Source: Candidatus Bathyarchaeota archaeon
Lineage (GTDB): Archaea > Thermoproteota > Bathyarchaeia > TCS64
DNA: 13,017 bases
Direction: 5' to 3'
Assembly: GCA_020697635.1 (NCBI GenBank)
Contig: JAEHCT010000017.1
Coordinates: forward strand, 1-13,017
Every line of letters begins with the position of its first letter. Position 1 is the first letter of the stretch. The notes below the pieces were generated by a model, which saw only the letters and a program-made list of their open reading frames with translations, did not search any database and was not told where the DNA came from. A program made the translations under genes and the position numbers. Positions 1 to 6,641 of the stretch are shown piece after piece.

Positions 1-7
1 CTCTATA

Positions 8-1123
8 ATGATCATTGGCTCGGCGGGCAGCGTCGGCCACGACATGATGTACCAGATAGCAAGCATGGGGCGTCCCATCAAGGTCATCGGAGCCGACGTA
101 GACGAGGAGAAGGGAAGGTTCGAGATAGAGGAGGCCCTCCACACGGCCCACAACCTCGGCCACTACCCTGACCTCGGCTTCACCAAGGTAAACCTCTTCG
201 AGATAGGCGAGACCGCGGAGCTGTTGAAGGAGCTACGGCCAAAGGTGATATGCAACCTCGCGAGCCTCGGGAGCTGGTGGATCACTCGCCTGCTTCCTCC
301 GGCCGACTACGAGAAGATTGGCCCAGTCGGGCCCTGGCTGCCGAACCACCTCACGTTAGCCCACAAGCTGATGATTGCCATCAAGAAATCAGGGATCGAG
401 ACCATGGTCGTGAACGGCGCGTTCCCCGACGCGACCAACGTCGTCCTAAGCAAGCTCGGCCTGGAGGCTGTCTGCGGCGGAGGCAACATGGACCTCGGGC
501 TGGGCAGGGTGAAAAGGGTGATCGCCCGGGACATGGGGGTGCCTTTCAGCAGCGTCAGGATCTACGGGGTCGGCCACCACGGCTCATACTACACGGCCAG
601 GATGGGGGGGCCATACTGGGTGAAGGTGATCGTGGACGGCGAGGACGTATCCGAGAGGTACCCCAACGAGAAGATAACGAGGCTCTACAGGGACGCGGGC
701 TACGGCGTAGTCACCCAGTACAAGAGCGCAGTCGTTGACCAGATGAGGACCGCCAGCAGCTTCCTGAAGCACGTGCTGGCCCTGTACTACGAGACCAACG
801 AGGTGCACACCGCGGTGGCCGGCGTCGAGGGGTTGCCAGGGGCCTACCCTGCGAGACTGGGTACCGACGGAGCCGAGGTGGTGTTACCCGGAATCAGCAG
901 GGATGAGGCCATAAGGATCAACGAGGAGGGAGGCAGGATAGACGGCATCGAGAAGATCAAGGACGACGGCACCGTGGTGTTCTGCGAGGAGAACGTGAAG
1001 CACATGAGGGAGGTGGTGGGCTACGAGTGCGAGGAACTCAAGCCCAAGGACTCCGAGGAGCGGGCTAGGGAACTCAACAAGCTGCTGAAGAGGCTCTACG
1101 ACAAATACAACGTAGAGAAGTAG
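8..1123 (+). CDS. MDH/LDH-like NAD-binding oxidoreductase family protein (start possibly outside window)
   Basis: The frame opens with a Rossmann glycine loop (GSAGSVG, residues 4-10 from the ATG at 8) and a beta-2 strand ending in Asp30 (VIGAD), which usually favours NAD over NADP. Further on the order follows the malate/lactate dehydrogenase fold. NGAFPDATNVVL (136-147) sits where MDH has its NP-x-D segment. A GGGNMDLGLGRVK stretch (157-169) sits where LDH/MDH has the LDSxR helix. GVGHHG (187-192) sits where LDH/MDH has the GEHG catalytic histidine. The substrate arginines are not obviously conserved, so activity on malate or lactate is not implied; GH4-type glycosidases belong to the same clan. 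Only three residues precede the glycine loop and no in-frame stop lies in bases 1-7, so translation may begin upstream of the window. The gene converges on the B3/B4 gene with a 14-bp gap. The fold is fairly sure and the substrate unknown. Confidence 0.8.
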   Translation: MIIGSAGSVGHDMMYQIASMGRPIKVIGADVDEEKGRFEIEEALHTAHNLGHYPDLGFTKVNLFEIGETAELLKELRPKVICNLASLGSWWITRLLPPADYEKIGPVGPWLPNHLTLAHKLMIAIKKSGIETMVVNGAFPDATNVVLSKLGLEAVCGGGNMDLGLGRVKRVIARDMGVPFSSVRIYGVGHHGSYYTARMGGPYWVKVIVDGEDVSERYPNEKITRLYRDAGYGVVTQYKSAVVDQMRTASSFLKHVLALYYETNEVHTAVAGVEGLPGAYPARLGTDGAEVVLPGISRDEAIRINEEGGRIDGIEKIKDDGTVVFCEENVKHMREVVGYECEELKPKDSEERARELNKLLKRLYDKYNVEK

Positions 1124-1137
1124 CATATCTCACCCGG

Positions 1138-1839
1138 TTACGGACCGAGCGAGACCTCTTTCTCGTCTCGGCACGCGATCCCGGAGCAGTACTCGCCTCC
1201 ACAGTGCTTGGTGAACAGCTTCTCTAAGTCCTGTAGAGCATCCTCGACGGACGAACGTGGGACACCCTCTGGGCCGTCGATGAACAGCACCACGTTCCGC
1301 GTCTCCTCAGTTATCTTCGTCTCGTCACAGTCCCTGTAGTTCCACCGCCTAGTCAGTATCCTCTCGTCGTCGGCGTATACGACCTCCCCGGCGTAGGTCT
1401 CCTCAGTCTTGTCGGAGCCTAGGGGGGTGAAAGACTCGCCTCCGGGGGAGAAACGCAGCCTTATGTCGCCCGCCACATGGTCGAGGTCGAAGCCCCCCAT
1501 GGGTATCAGGTGCCGCACGGAGACCACGTTGTAGGCGTCCACGGCGGTGTTGATGGTTGGGAGGCTGCCCATCTTCAGGGCTCTCCTTACGAGGGCCTCC
1601 GCGGACGGCCTGTAGTCACCGGGCTTGGTGCCGAAGCTGCGGTACATCTCCCTCCAGGACGCGATGAACGGGTGCTTCGTGAAAGGCCCGCCGCTTATCT
1701 TCGCCTCTGCGACGGAGAGAGCCTCGTCTTTGAGCCTATCTAGACTCGGGTCGCTGGCCACGATCTCCACGTCGTTGGCGGTAAGGACGCCTATGTTGGC
1801 TCCCGGGTACCTGTCGAAGACCTCTACCTTGAACCTCAT
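1138..1839 (-). CDS. B3/B4 tRNA-binding domain protein (PheRS beta-like, COG3382 type)
   Basis: A 233-residue stand-alone protein related to the B3/B4 editing domain of the phenylalanyl-tRNA synthetase beta chain. Recognisable family blocks are MYRSFGTKPGDYRPS (65-79), LPTINTAVDAYNVVS (93-107), PMGGFDLD (113-120), GEVVYAD (151-157) and ILTRRWNYRDCDETKIT (161-177). The last block is the most characteristic. In PheRS this domain clears mischarged Tyr-tRNA(Phe); stand-alone copies are widespread and mostly uncharacterised, so a trans-editing or amino-acid-binding role is only a family-level expectation. A small Cys/His cluster (H212, C213, C218, C223) sits near the C-terminus. The ATG lies one base after the TAG of the CoA-transferase gene, with a GGTG ribosome-binding motif inside that gene's last codons, so the two are almost certainly cotranscribed. 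It is the last gene of the three-gene unit. Confidence 0.88.
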   Translation of the reverse strand: MRFKVEVFDRYPGANIGVLTANDVEIVASDPSLDRLKDEALSVAEAKISGGPFTKHPFIASWREMYRSFGTKPGDYRPSAEALVRRALKMGSLPTINTAVDAYNVVSVRHLIPMGGFDLDHVAGDIRLRFSPGGESFTPLGSDKTEETYAGEVVYADDERILTRRWNYRDCDETKITEETRNVVLFIDGPEGVPRSSVEDALQDLEKLFTKHCGGEYCSGIACRDEKEVSLGP

Positions 1840-1840
1840 A

Positions 1841-3010
1841 CTACACCATTATGGCGTTGGCTTTCTTGAGTTCATCGATCATGGGCTCTGTGTAGCCCAA
1901 GATGTCCCTCAGGATGGTCTCGTCGTGTTGGCCGAGGACCGGGGCGGCTTCCCTTACCCCGCACGGCGTCTCGCTGAACTTGACGGGGAAGTTGACCACC
2001 TTCACGTTGCCCGCCGCCTTGTGGTCCACCTCCACGAACATGTCCCTCGACTGGAGGTGAGGGTCCCTGACCACGTCGTCGACGTTGTACACCGGGGCCA
2101 CGGGAACCTTGGCGTCCACGAAGTACTGCACCGCCTCGTCCCGGGTCATCTCGGAGACCCTCGCCCTGATCGCATCCATGGTCACCTCCTCGACGCCCAT
2201 GTGCTCCCTGAGGCTGTCGATGAGCCGGGGGCTGAAGGTGGCCAGCCTAACCCAGTCGCCGTCGCCGGCCTGCAGCAGTCCACCGAAACCCCGCCCCAGG
2301 GGGTACTTCTCCTTTATCTGCCACAGGAGCATCCCCGAGAGTCTGTACCCCGTGATGGCCATGTTCAGGGCGGTCATGCAGTCCAGCTGGGCCACGTCGA
2401 TCATCTGCCCCTCGCCGGTGCGGTCCCTGTGCCTTATCGCGGCCACCACGCTCATGGCCGCGAACAACGCGGGGCCCAGGTCGCCGTACGCCTGAGCCAT
2501 CTCGATGGGCGGCCCCTCCGGGTCGACCTCGTCCCCCGTGAGCCTGCTGTGGCCACTCATAGCCTCGGCTATGGGGGCGAAGCACGGCCTCTCACGGTAT
2601 GGACCCGTCTGGCCGAACCCGCTGAGGGCCGCGTAGATGACGCCCGGGTTCAGCCCCCTGAGGGCGTCGTACCCGAGCCCCAGCCTCTCCATGGTGCCGG
2701 GCCTGAAGTTCTGGACCACCACGTCCGACAAGGGCACCAGCTCCTTGAATACCCGCAGCCCCTCATCCGTCTTCAGGTTCAGGGTGAGCCCCTTCTTGTT
2801 GAGGTTCAGCTGGTGGAACGTGTAGCTGCTGCCTCCCACCATGTAGGCGTCGGCGACCCTATCCGGGCTCCCCCAAGGAGGCTCAACTCGTATGACATCG
2901 GCCCCCATGTCCGCGAGCATCATTGTGCAGAAGGGCCCGAACCAGAACTGGGTTAAGTCTAGCACACGTATGTCTTCAAGCATCTTCAACGGATCCACCT
3001 GTGGATACAT
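1841..3010 (-). CDS. Class III (CaiB/BaiF family) acyl-CoA transferase
   Basis: The 389-residue length is typical of family III CoA transferases, which move CoA between carboxylic acids through an aspartyl-CoA thioester. The N-terminal CoA-binding half shows IRVLDLTQ (14-21), ADMGADVIRVEPP (33-45), LNLNKKGLTLNLK (68-80), a DVVVQNFRPGTMERLGLGYD block (96-115) and SGFGQTGPY (130-138). Asp177 in AYGDLGPALFAA aligns with the catalytic aspartate (Asp169 of formyl-CoA transferase). Met10 (MLEDIRVLDLT) is closer to the usual family N-terminus than the ATG at 3010. An AGGTGG motif lies upstream of Leu8/Met10, so the true start may be 2983 or 2989. The substrate cannot be read from the sequence; carnitine-, bile-acid-, benzylsuccinate- and formyl/oxalate-type members share these motifs. 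It lies 30 bp downstream of the molybdenum enzyme and 1 bp upstream of the B3/B4 gene. Confidence 0.93.
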   Translation of the reverse strand: MYPQVDPLKMLEDIRVLDLTQFWFGPFCTMMLADMGADVIRVEPPWGSPDRVADAYMVGGSSYTFHQLNLNKKGLTLNLKTDEGLRVFKELVPLSDVVVQNFRPGTMERLGLGYDALRGLNPGVIYAALSGFGQTGPYRERPCFAPIAEAMSGHSRLTGDEVDPEGPPIEMAQAYGDLGPALFAAMSVVAAIRHRDRTGEGQMIDVAQLDCMTALNMAITGYRLSGMLLWQIKEKYPLGRGFGGLLQAGDGDWVRLATFSPRLIDSLREHMGVEEVTMDAIRARVSEMTRDEAVQYFVDAKVPVAPVYNVDDVVRDPHLQSRDMFVEVDHKAAGNVKVVNFPVKFSETPCGVREAAPVLGQHDETILRDILGYTEPMIDELKKANAIMV

Positions 3011-3040
3011 ACTCGGAGAACATGCGTGTAAAAACTTGCC

Positions 3041-4963
3041 CTAGAGAATCTTCACTTTGGTAGAGTTGAACACAGGGCCACCGCCGATCATCTGCGGCAC
3101 CCCACGGGTCAAGGAGTTCTGCGCGTTCCCTCCCCCGTCTATCAGCTCCCTCGGCGCCCAGAGCACTCCTCGGGGCACCCGATCAGTGACGACCGTCGTA
3201 AGCCTTAGCCTCCCATAGTCGTTGAAGAGCGTCACCTCGGCCCCCTCCTGAACGTCGTGCCTCTCTGCGTCCGCGGGGTTTATCCAGACTTGCACCGGAA
3301 TCTCGCCGTAAACATCCCTGAACTGCGTGTGGGTGTACCTGGGGAGACTGCTGCTTACGAGGATAAACTCGTCGGAGCCCTGTAGGAGCTCGACCTGTCT
3401 GGGCAGCGGCGACACACCCTCCTCAGCCGCCGAGGAGTAGAACTCTATCCTGCCGGAGGGCGTCTGGTACTCGTCGGCGGGCCTCATGCGGAGCCTCAGC
3501 GTCGACCCACATATCAGATCTTCGAAGCCTCCGTCGATGAAAGCGTTCGCCAGAGTGCGGCCAGCCTCGGCCCACGGGTCATCGTAAACCCACCGGTCCT
3601 TCACGCCGACACGACGAGCAAGCTTCCTCATGACCCACACCTCGTCCCGGCTCTTTCCCTCGGGTTCGACGGCCTTCAGTGCCTTCCTGACGTATGGGTG
3701 GGAGTCGCTTAGGACGACGTCGTCCTTCTCCAGGTAGGTGGCGGCGGGGAGGACGACGTCCGCCAAGCGGCACGTCTCGGTGAGGTGGGTGTCGTGGACC
3801 GCGAGGAAGATGTCGTCACGCTGCAGTCCCTCCCTGATACTGTTGGAGTCCGGGAGGGTGAGAGCCGGGTTCATGTTCTGGACGTAGACGAACCTGAACT
3901 CGCCGGCTGCAAGCCTCTCGCCAACGGAGATCTGGCTTACTGTCCGTGGGGCCAAGTCGGTAAGTGTGTCGCCCTCCATATCCCCGGCGAGGCACCTGCC
4001 CCTGCTGTTCGTGTAGTAGAAGCCGCGGTGCTTCCCGAGGAGGGCGGGGATGAGCGAGACCGCCCTCACGGACTCGGCGCCAGAAAGACTCTTGTTGAGG
4101 CCGATCCCAATCATGAAAACGGGGTCGCCGTACTTGACGAGGGCGTCGCCTAGCGCCTCGACGCCTTCCCACGACACCCCGGTGACCGCCTCGACCCGCT
4201 CCGGAGTCCACCTCATGGCTTCTTCCACGTACTCCTCGTAACCGACGCAGTGGTCCTCGACGAAACCCGCGTCCACGTGGCCGTTGGTGATTAGATGCCG
4301 CGCCAGCCCATAGCAGAGGGCAACGTCGGTCCCCGGCCTCGGGTAGAGCCAGAGGTCTGCCATGCTCGTTGACTCGGATTGACGGGGGTCCACGACGACT
4401 ATGGCTGCGTCGTTCTCCATCTTGGCCCTGAGCGCCAAGGCCCACGTGTGGGGGGAGCTGTGCTTGGCGTTGAACCCCCAGAAGACGATGATCTTCCTAT
4501 CTAGGAGCGCCTCCGGTTCCACGCCGTAGCTGAGACCGTAGTGGAGCCTCAGGGCGGCGTGGCCCGACGCGGAGCAGACGGCTCCGTCGGTGCGTGTGGC
4601 GCCCAACGCGGTCCACAGCCGCCTGCTGAAGCCGCTTGAGAGGAGGCCGGCGTTGCCGTAGTAGTCAAGGAGCAGCACAGACTCGGGGCCGTGCCTATCA
4701 AGGGTTTCCCTGAGCCGTTTGGCTACATGGCCTAAAGCGTCGTCCCACGTGGCCAACTCGAACCGCTGCCCCTCCCGTGTCTTCCTGATGTAGGGGTTCA
4801 GCACCCTGTCCATGCTGTACACCCTCTGGGGGTCGCCGAGGGCCCTTGGGCACGTGATGCCGGCTGTGACGGGGTTCTCGCTGCTCGCCCTAACGGAGAC
4901 TATTACGTCGTCCTTGACCTCGACGTCGAGGAAGCAGGCGTCGGGGCAGTCCCGGGCGCACAT
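3041..4963 (-). CDS. Molybdopterin-dependent oxidoreductase, [4Fe-4S]-containing (DMSO-reductase/formate-dehydrogenase superfamily)
   Basis: A 640-residue catalytic subunit. The N-terminal [4Fe-4S] ligand set is C2-x3-C6-x3-C10 and C38 (CARDCPDAC, then ITCPRAL). The Mo-bis-MGD body follows with AVCSASG (128-134; Cys130 fits the position of the Mo-ligating Cys/Ser/Sec), FWGFNAKHSSPHTW (161-174), VVDPRQSES (190-198) and PGTDVAL (210-216). QNMNPALT and ADVVLPAATYLEKDD come later. A dinucleotide-binding domain occupies about residues 530-640 (SSSLPRYTHTQFRD, GGGPVFNSTKV). There is no Tat or signal peptide, so it should be cytoplasmic. No separate iron-sulfur or membrane subunit is adjacent, and the partner for electron transfer is unknown. 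The first cluster cysteine directly follows the ATG, which suggests the real start is a few codons upstream (see the CTG/GGAGG site). It is the first gene of the unit with the CoA transferase and B3/B4 genes. The substrate is undetermined. Confidence 0.92.
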   Translation of the reverse strand: MCARDCPDACFLDVEVKDDVIVSVRASSENPVTAGITCPRALGDPQRVYSMDRVLNPYIRKTREGQRFELATWDDALGHVAKRLRETLDRHGPESVLLLDYYGNAGLLSSGFSRRLWTALGATRTDGAVCSASGHAALRLHYGLSYGVEPEALLDRKIIVFWGFNAKHSSPHTWALALRAKMENDAAIVVVDPRQSESTSMADLWLYPRPGTDVALCYGLARHLITNGHVDAGFVEDHCVGYEEYVEEAMRWTPERVEAVTGVSWEGVEALGDALVKYGDPVFMIGIGLNKSLSGAESVRAVSLIPALLGKHRGFYYTNSRGRCLAGDMEGDTLTDLAPRTVSQISVGERLAAGEFRFVYVQNMNPALTLPDSNSIREGLQRDDIFLAVHDTHLTETCRLADVVLPAATYLEKDDVVLSDSHPYVRKALKAVEPEGKSRDEVWVMRKLARRVGVKDRWVYDDPWAEAGRTLANAFIDGGFEDLICGSTLRLRMRPADEYQTPSGRIEFYSSAAEEGVSPLPRQVELLQGSDEFILVSSSLPRYTHTQFRDVYGEIPVQVWINPADAERHDVQEGAEVTLFNDYGRLRLTTVVTDRVPRGVLWAPRELIDGGGNAQNSLTRGVPQMIGGGPVFNSTKVKIL

Positions 4964-4978
4964 GGTCTTTACGAGGGT

Positions 4979-4993
4979 CAGCGTGGGTCCTCC
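4979..4993 (-). promoter_or_regulatory. GGAGG ribosome-binding site with a possible in-frame CTG start for the molybdopterin oxidoreductase
   Basis: On the minus strand GGAGG occupies 4993-4989. That is 25 nt upstream of the ATG at 4963, too far to serve it, but exactly 7 nt upstream of an in-frame CTG at 4981-4979. Starting there adds six residues (L/M-T-L-V-K-T) ahead of MCARDC, which resembles the usual few residues before the first cluster cysteine in this family. CTG starts are rare, so the alternatives are a non-used motif or a base error in an ATG. Confidence 0.4.
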
Positions 4994-5015
4994 ATACCTA
5001 GTGACTCCGTCGGTG

Positions 5016-5027
5016 AAATAAAATATC
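5016..5027 (-). promoter_or_regulatory. TATA-box-like promoter of the molybdopterin oxidoreductase unit
   Basis: The minus strand reads GATATTTTATTT here, within an otherwise GC-rich context. An archaeal TATA box centred near 5021 predicts transcription starting near 4995, just ahead of the GGAGG motif. It lies back to back with the guaB TATA box in the 165-bp divergent spacer. Confidence 0.5.
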
Positions 5028-5080
5028 GATGAACACCCCGTTGCATCTTTAGTTAAATTTTCAACCCCCGTTAACCCAAA

Positions 5081-5090
5081 GATATATTAA
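5081..5090 (+). promoter_or_regulatory. TATA-box-like promoter of guaB
   Basis: GATATATTAA is a good match to an archaeal TATA box. A start site about 26 bp downstream falls near 5111 and gives a leader of roughly 18 nt before the ATG at 5129. A GGTG motif at 5119-5122 lies 6 nt upstream of that ATG and probably acts as the ribosome-binding site. No purine-responsive riboswitch fold fits in so short a leader. Confidence 0.6.
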
Positions 5091-5128
5091 GCGCATAAAG
5101 AAGAAGGGTGTCTAAAATGGTGTAAGGA

Positions 5129-6580
5129 ATGGGTTTCCGTTCAAAGTTTGAAGACGCGGAAAAAGCCCTCACCTTCAACGACGTTCTTCTTCTCCCTGGA
5201 TGGACCACCGTCGAGCCCGACCAGGCCGACGTGAAGACCAGGGTCAGCCGGAACATAGAGCTCAACATCCCCCTAGTGGCTTCACCGATGGACACCGTCA
5301 CCGAGGCCGAGATGGCCATAGCCCTCGCCAGGGAGGGAGCCATAGGCGTCCTGCACAGGAACTGCAGCGCAAAGGAGGAGGTCGCCATGGCGCGCAGCGT
5401 CAAACGCGCCGAGGCACTCATCATCAGAGACGTCATCACCGTCAACCCTGACAACACAGTGGACGAGCTGCTGAGACTCATGGAGGAGCACAACATCAAA
5501 GGGTTCCCCGTCGTGGAGAACGAAGACAGGCTTGTGGGCATAGTCACATGGAGGGACGTCCGCCTAGCGGATAGCAGCCTCAAAGTCAAGGACGTGATGA
5601 CGGAGAGCGTCGTCACGGGCTCGGATGAAACGAGCCTAGAGGAGGCCATGAAGATCCTCCACGAGCACAGGATCGAGAAGCTGCCCATTATCGACGAGAA
5701 CAGGAGGGTGAAGGGACTCATCACGATGAAGGACATCACCCTCAAGGGGACATACCAGGACGCCGTGAGGGACGAGGAGGGCCGACTGATCTGCGCAGCG
5801 GCGATCAGCCCCTTCGACCTGCCCCGGGCGAAGGCTCTGGACAGGTACGTGGACATACTGGTGCTGGACGTGTCCCACTTCCACAACAGTAACTGCTTCG
5901 ACGCGGCCAAGGAGATACTCAGGGAGGTGGAGGCGGACGTCATCGTAGGCAACATAGGCACCTACGAGGCGGCCGAGGACGTGATCACGAAGCTGGACGG
6001 CGTCGCCGGACTCAGGGTAGGCATCGGCAGCGGAAGCATCTGCAGCACCAGCGTCGTCACACGCGCGGGCGCCCCCACACTCTACGCGACCAGCAGGGTC
6101 GCCGACGCCGTGAAGAAGTACGGCGCGGACATCCCTATAATCGCGGACGGCGGCATAAGGAACCCCGGCGACATCGCGGTCGCCATGGCCGTCGGCGCCT
6201 CGTGCGCCATGATGGGGAACGTCTTCGCGGGCTGCAGGGAGAGCCCCGGCAGGCTCGTGGCCATGGAGGGACGCTACTACAAGGAGTACTACGGCATGGG
6301 CAGCGAGAGGGCGCGCAAGAAACGGTACGCACAGGACCGGTACAGCCAGCCCTCAAAGTCCATAAGCGAGGGCGTCGAAGGCTGGGTGCCCTACAGAGGC
6401 CCCGTGAAGGACATCCTGGGAGAGTTCACGGGCGGCCTCAAGGCGGCCATGGGGTATGTGGGCGCAAGGACCATCCCTGAGATGTGGGAGAAGGCTAGGC
6501 TCGCCCTCATAACGGAGCGGGGAGCCCAGGAGGCGGCGCCCCACGACATAATGCGCCCCGGACCAAGCAGAAGACTCTAA
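5129..6580 (+). CDS. guaB: Inosine-5'-monophosphate dehydrogenase
   Basis: Oxidises IMP to XMP with NAD, the committed step to GMP. The 483-residue length is normal. The N-terminus carries LTFNDVLLLPG (14-24) and SPMDTVTEAEMA (52-63). Two CBS domains follow at about 98-150 and 155-205, then the second half of the barrel. The catalytic loop is GIGSGSICST (298-307) with Cys305. DGG (340-342), GRYYKEYYGMGS (381-392), the Arg404-Tyr405 base pair in DRYS and the flap EGVEGWVPYRG (414-424) are all present. The Arg-Tyr pair and flap separate IMPDH from GMP reductase, so this call is firm. The loop differs from the textbook GPGSICTT, and the following GxGxPQ segment is RAGAPT, so it is a divergent form. 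It is transcribed alone from its own promoter, divergent from the molybdenum-enzyme unit and upstream of the DUF3604 gene and the purH genes. Confidence 0.97.
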   Translation: MGFRSKFEDAEKALTFNDVLLLPGWTTVEPDQADVKTRVSRNIELNIPLVASPMDTVTEAEMAIALAREGAIGVLHRNCSAKEEVAMARSVKRAEALIIRDVITVNPDNTVDELLRLMEEHNIKGFPVVENEDRLVGIVTWRDVRLADSSLKVKDVMTESVVTGSDETSLEEAMKILHEHRIEKLPIIDENRRVKGLITMKDITLKGTYQDAVRDEEGRLICAAAISPFDLPRAKALDRYVDILVLDVSHFHNSNCFDAAKEILREVEADVIVGNIGTYEAAEDVITKLDGVAGLRVGIGSGSICSTSVVTRAGAPTLYATSRVADAVKKYGADIPIIADGGIRNPGDIAVAMAVGASCAMMGNVFAGCRESPGRLVAMEGRYYKEYYGMGSERARKKRYAQDRYSQPSKSISEGVEGWVPYRGPVKDILGEFTGGLKAAMGYVGARTIPEMWEKARLALITERGAQEAAPHDIMRPGPSRRL

Positions 6581-6592
6581 CCACTCCTTTCT

Positions 6593-6607
6593 TAGTTAGT
6601 TTTACAT
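6593..6607 (+). promoter_or_regulatory. Possible TATA element for the DUF3604 gene, in a T-rich guaB 3' flank
   Basis: The 61-bp spacer after guaB is pyrimidine-rich and contains TTAGTTAGTTTTACA. AGTTTTACAT (6598-6607) would place initiation near 6629, 13 nt before the TTG start. The T-runs just before it (6586-6604) could equally terminate the guaB transcript. No strong consensus supports either role. Confidence 0.3.
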
Positions 6608-6641
6608 CCGCAGCCGCCTAGTATCTACACAGGTATCGGTT

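Noticed and set aside
1625..2956. 443-codon open frame on the plus strand
   Set aside because: It is antisense to the CoA-transferase and B3/B4 genes, both of which have intact family motifs. Its product is a His/Val/Pro-rich sequence with no recognisable family, as expected for a shadow of GC-rich coding DNA.
5071..5961. 296-codon open frame on the minus strand opposite guaB
   Set aside because: The product is Ser/Leu/Thr-rich and low in complexity, a typical antisense shadow. GuaB on the other strand is unambiguous.
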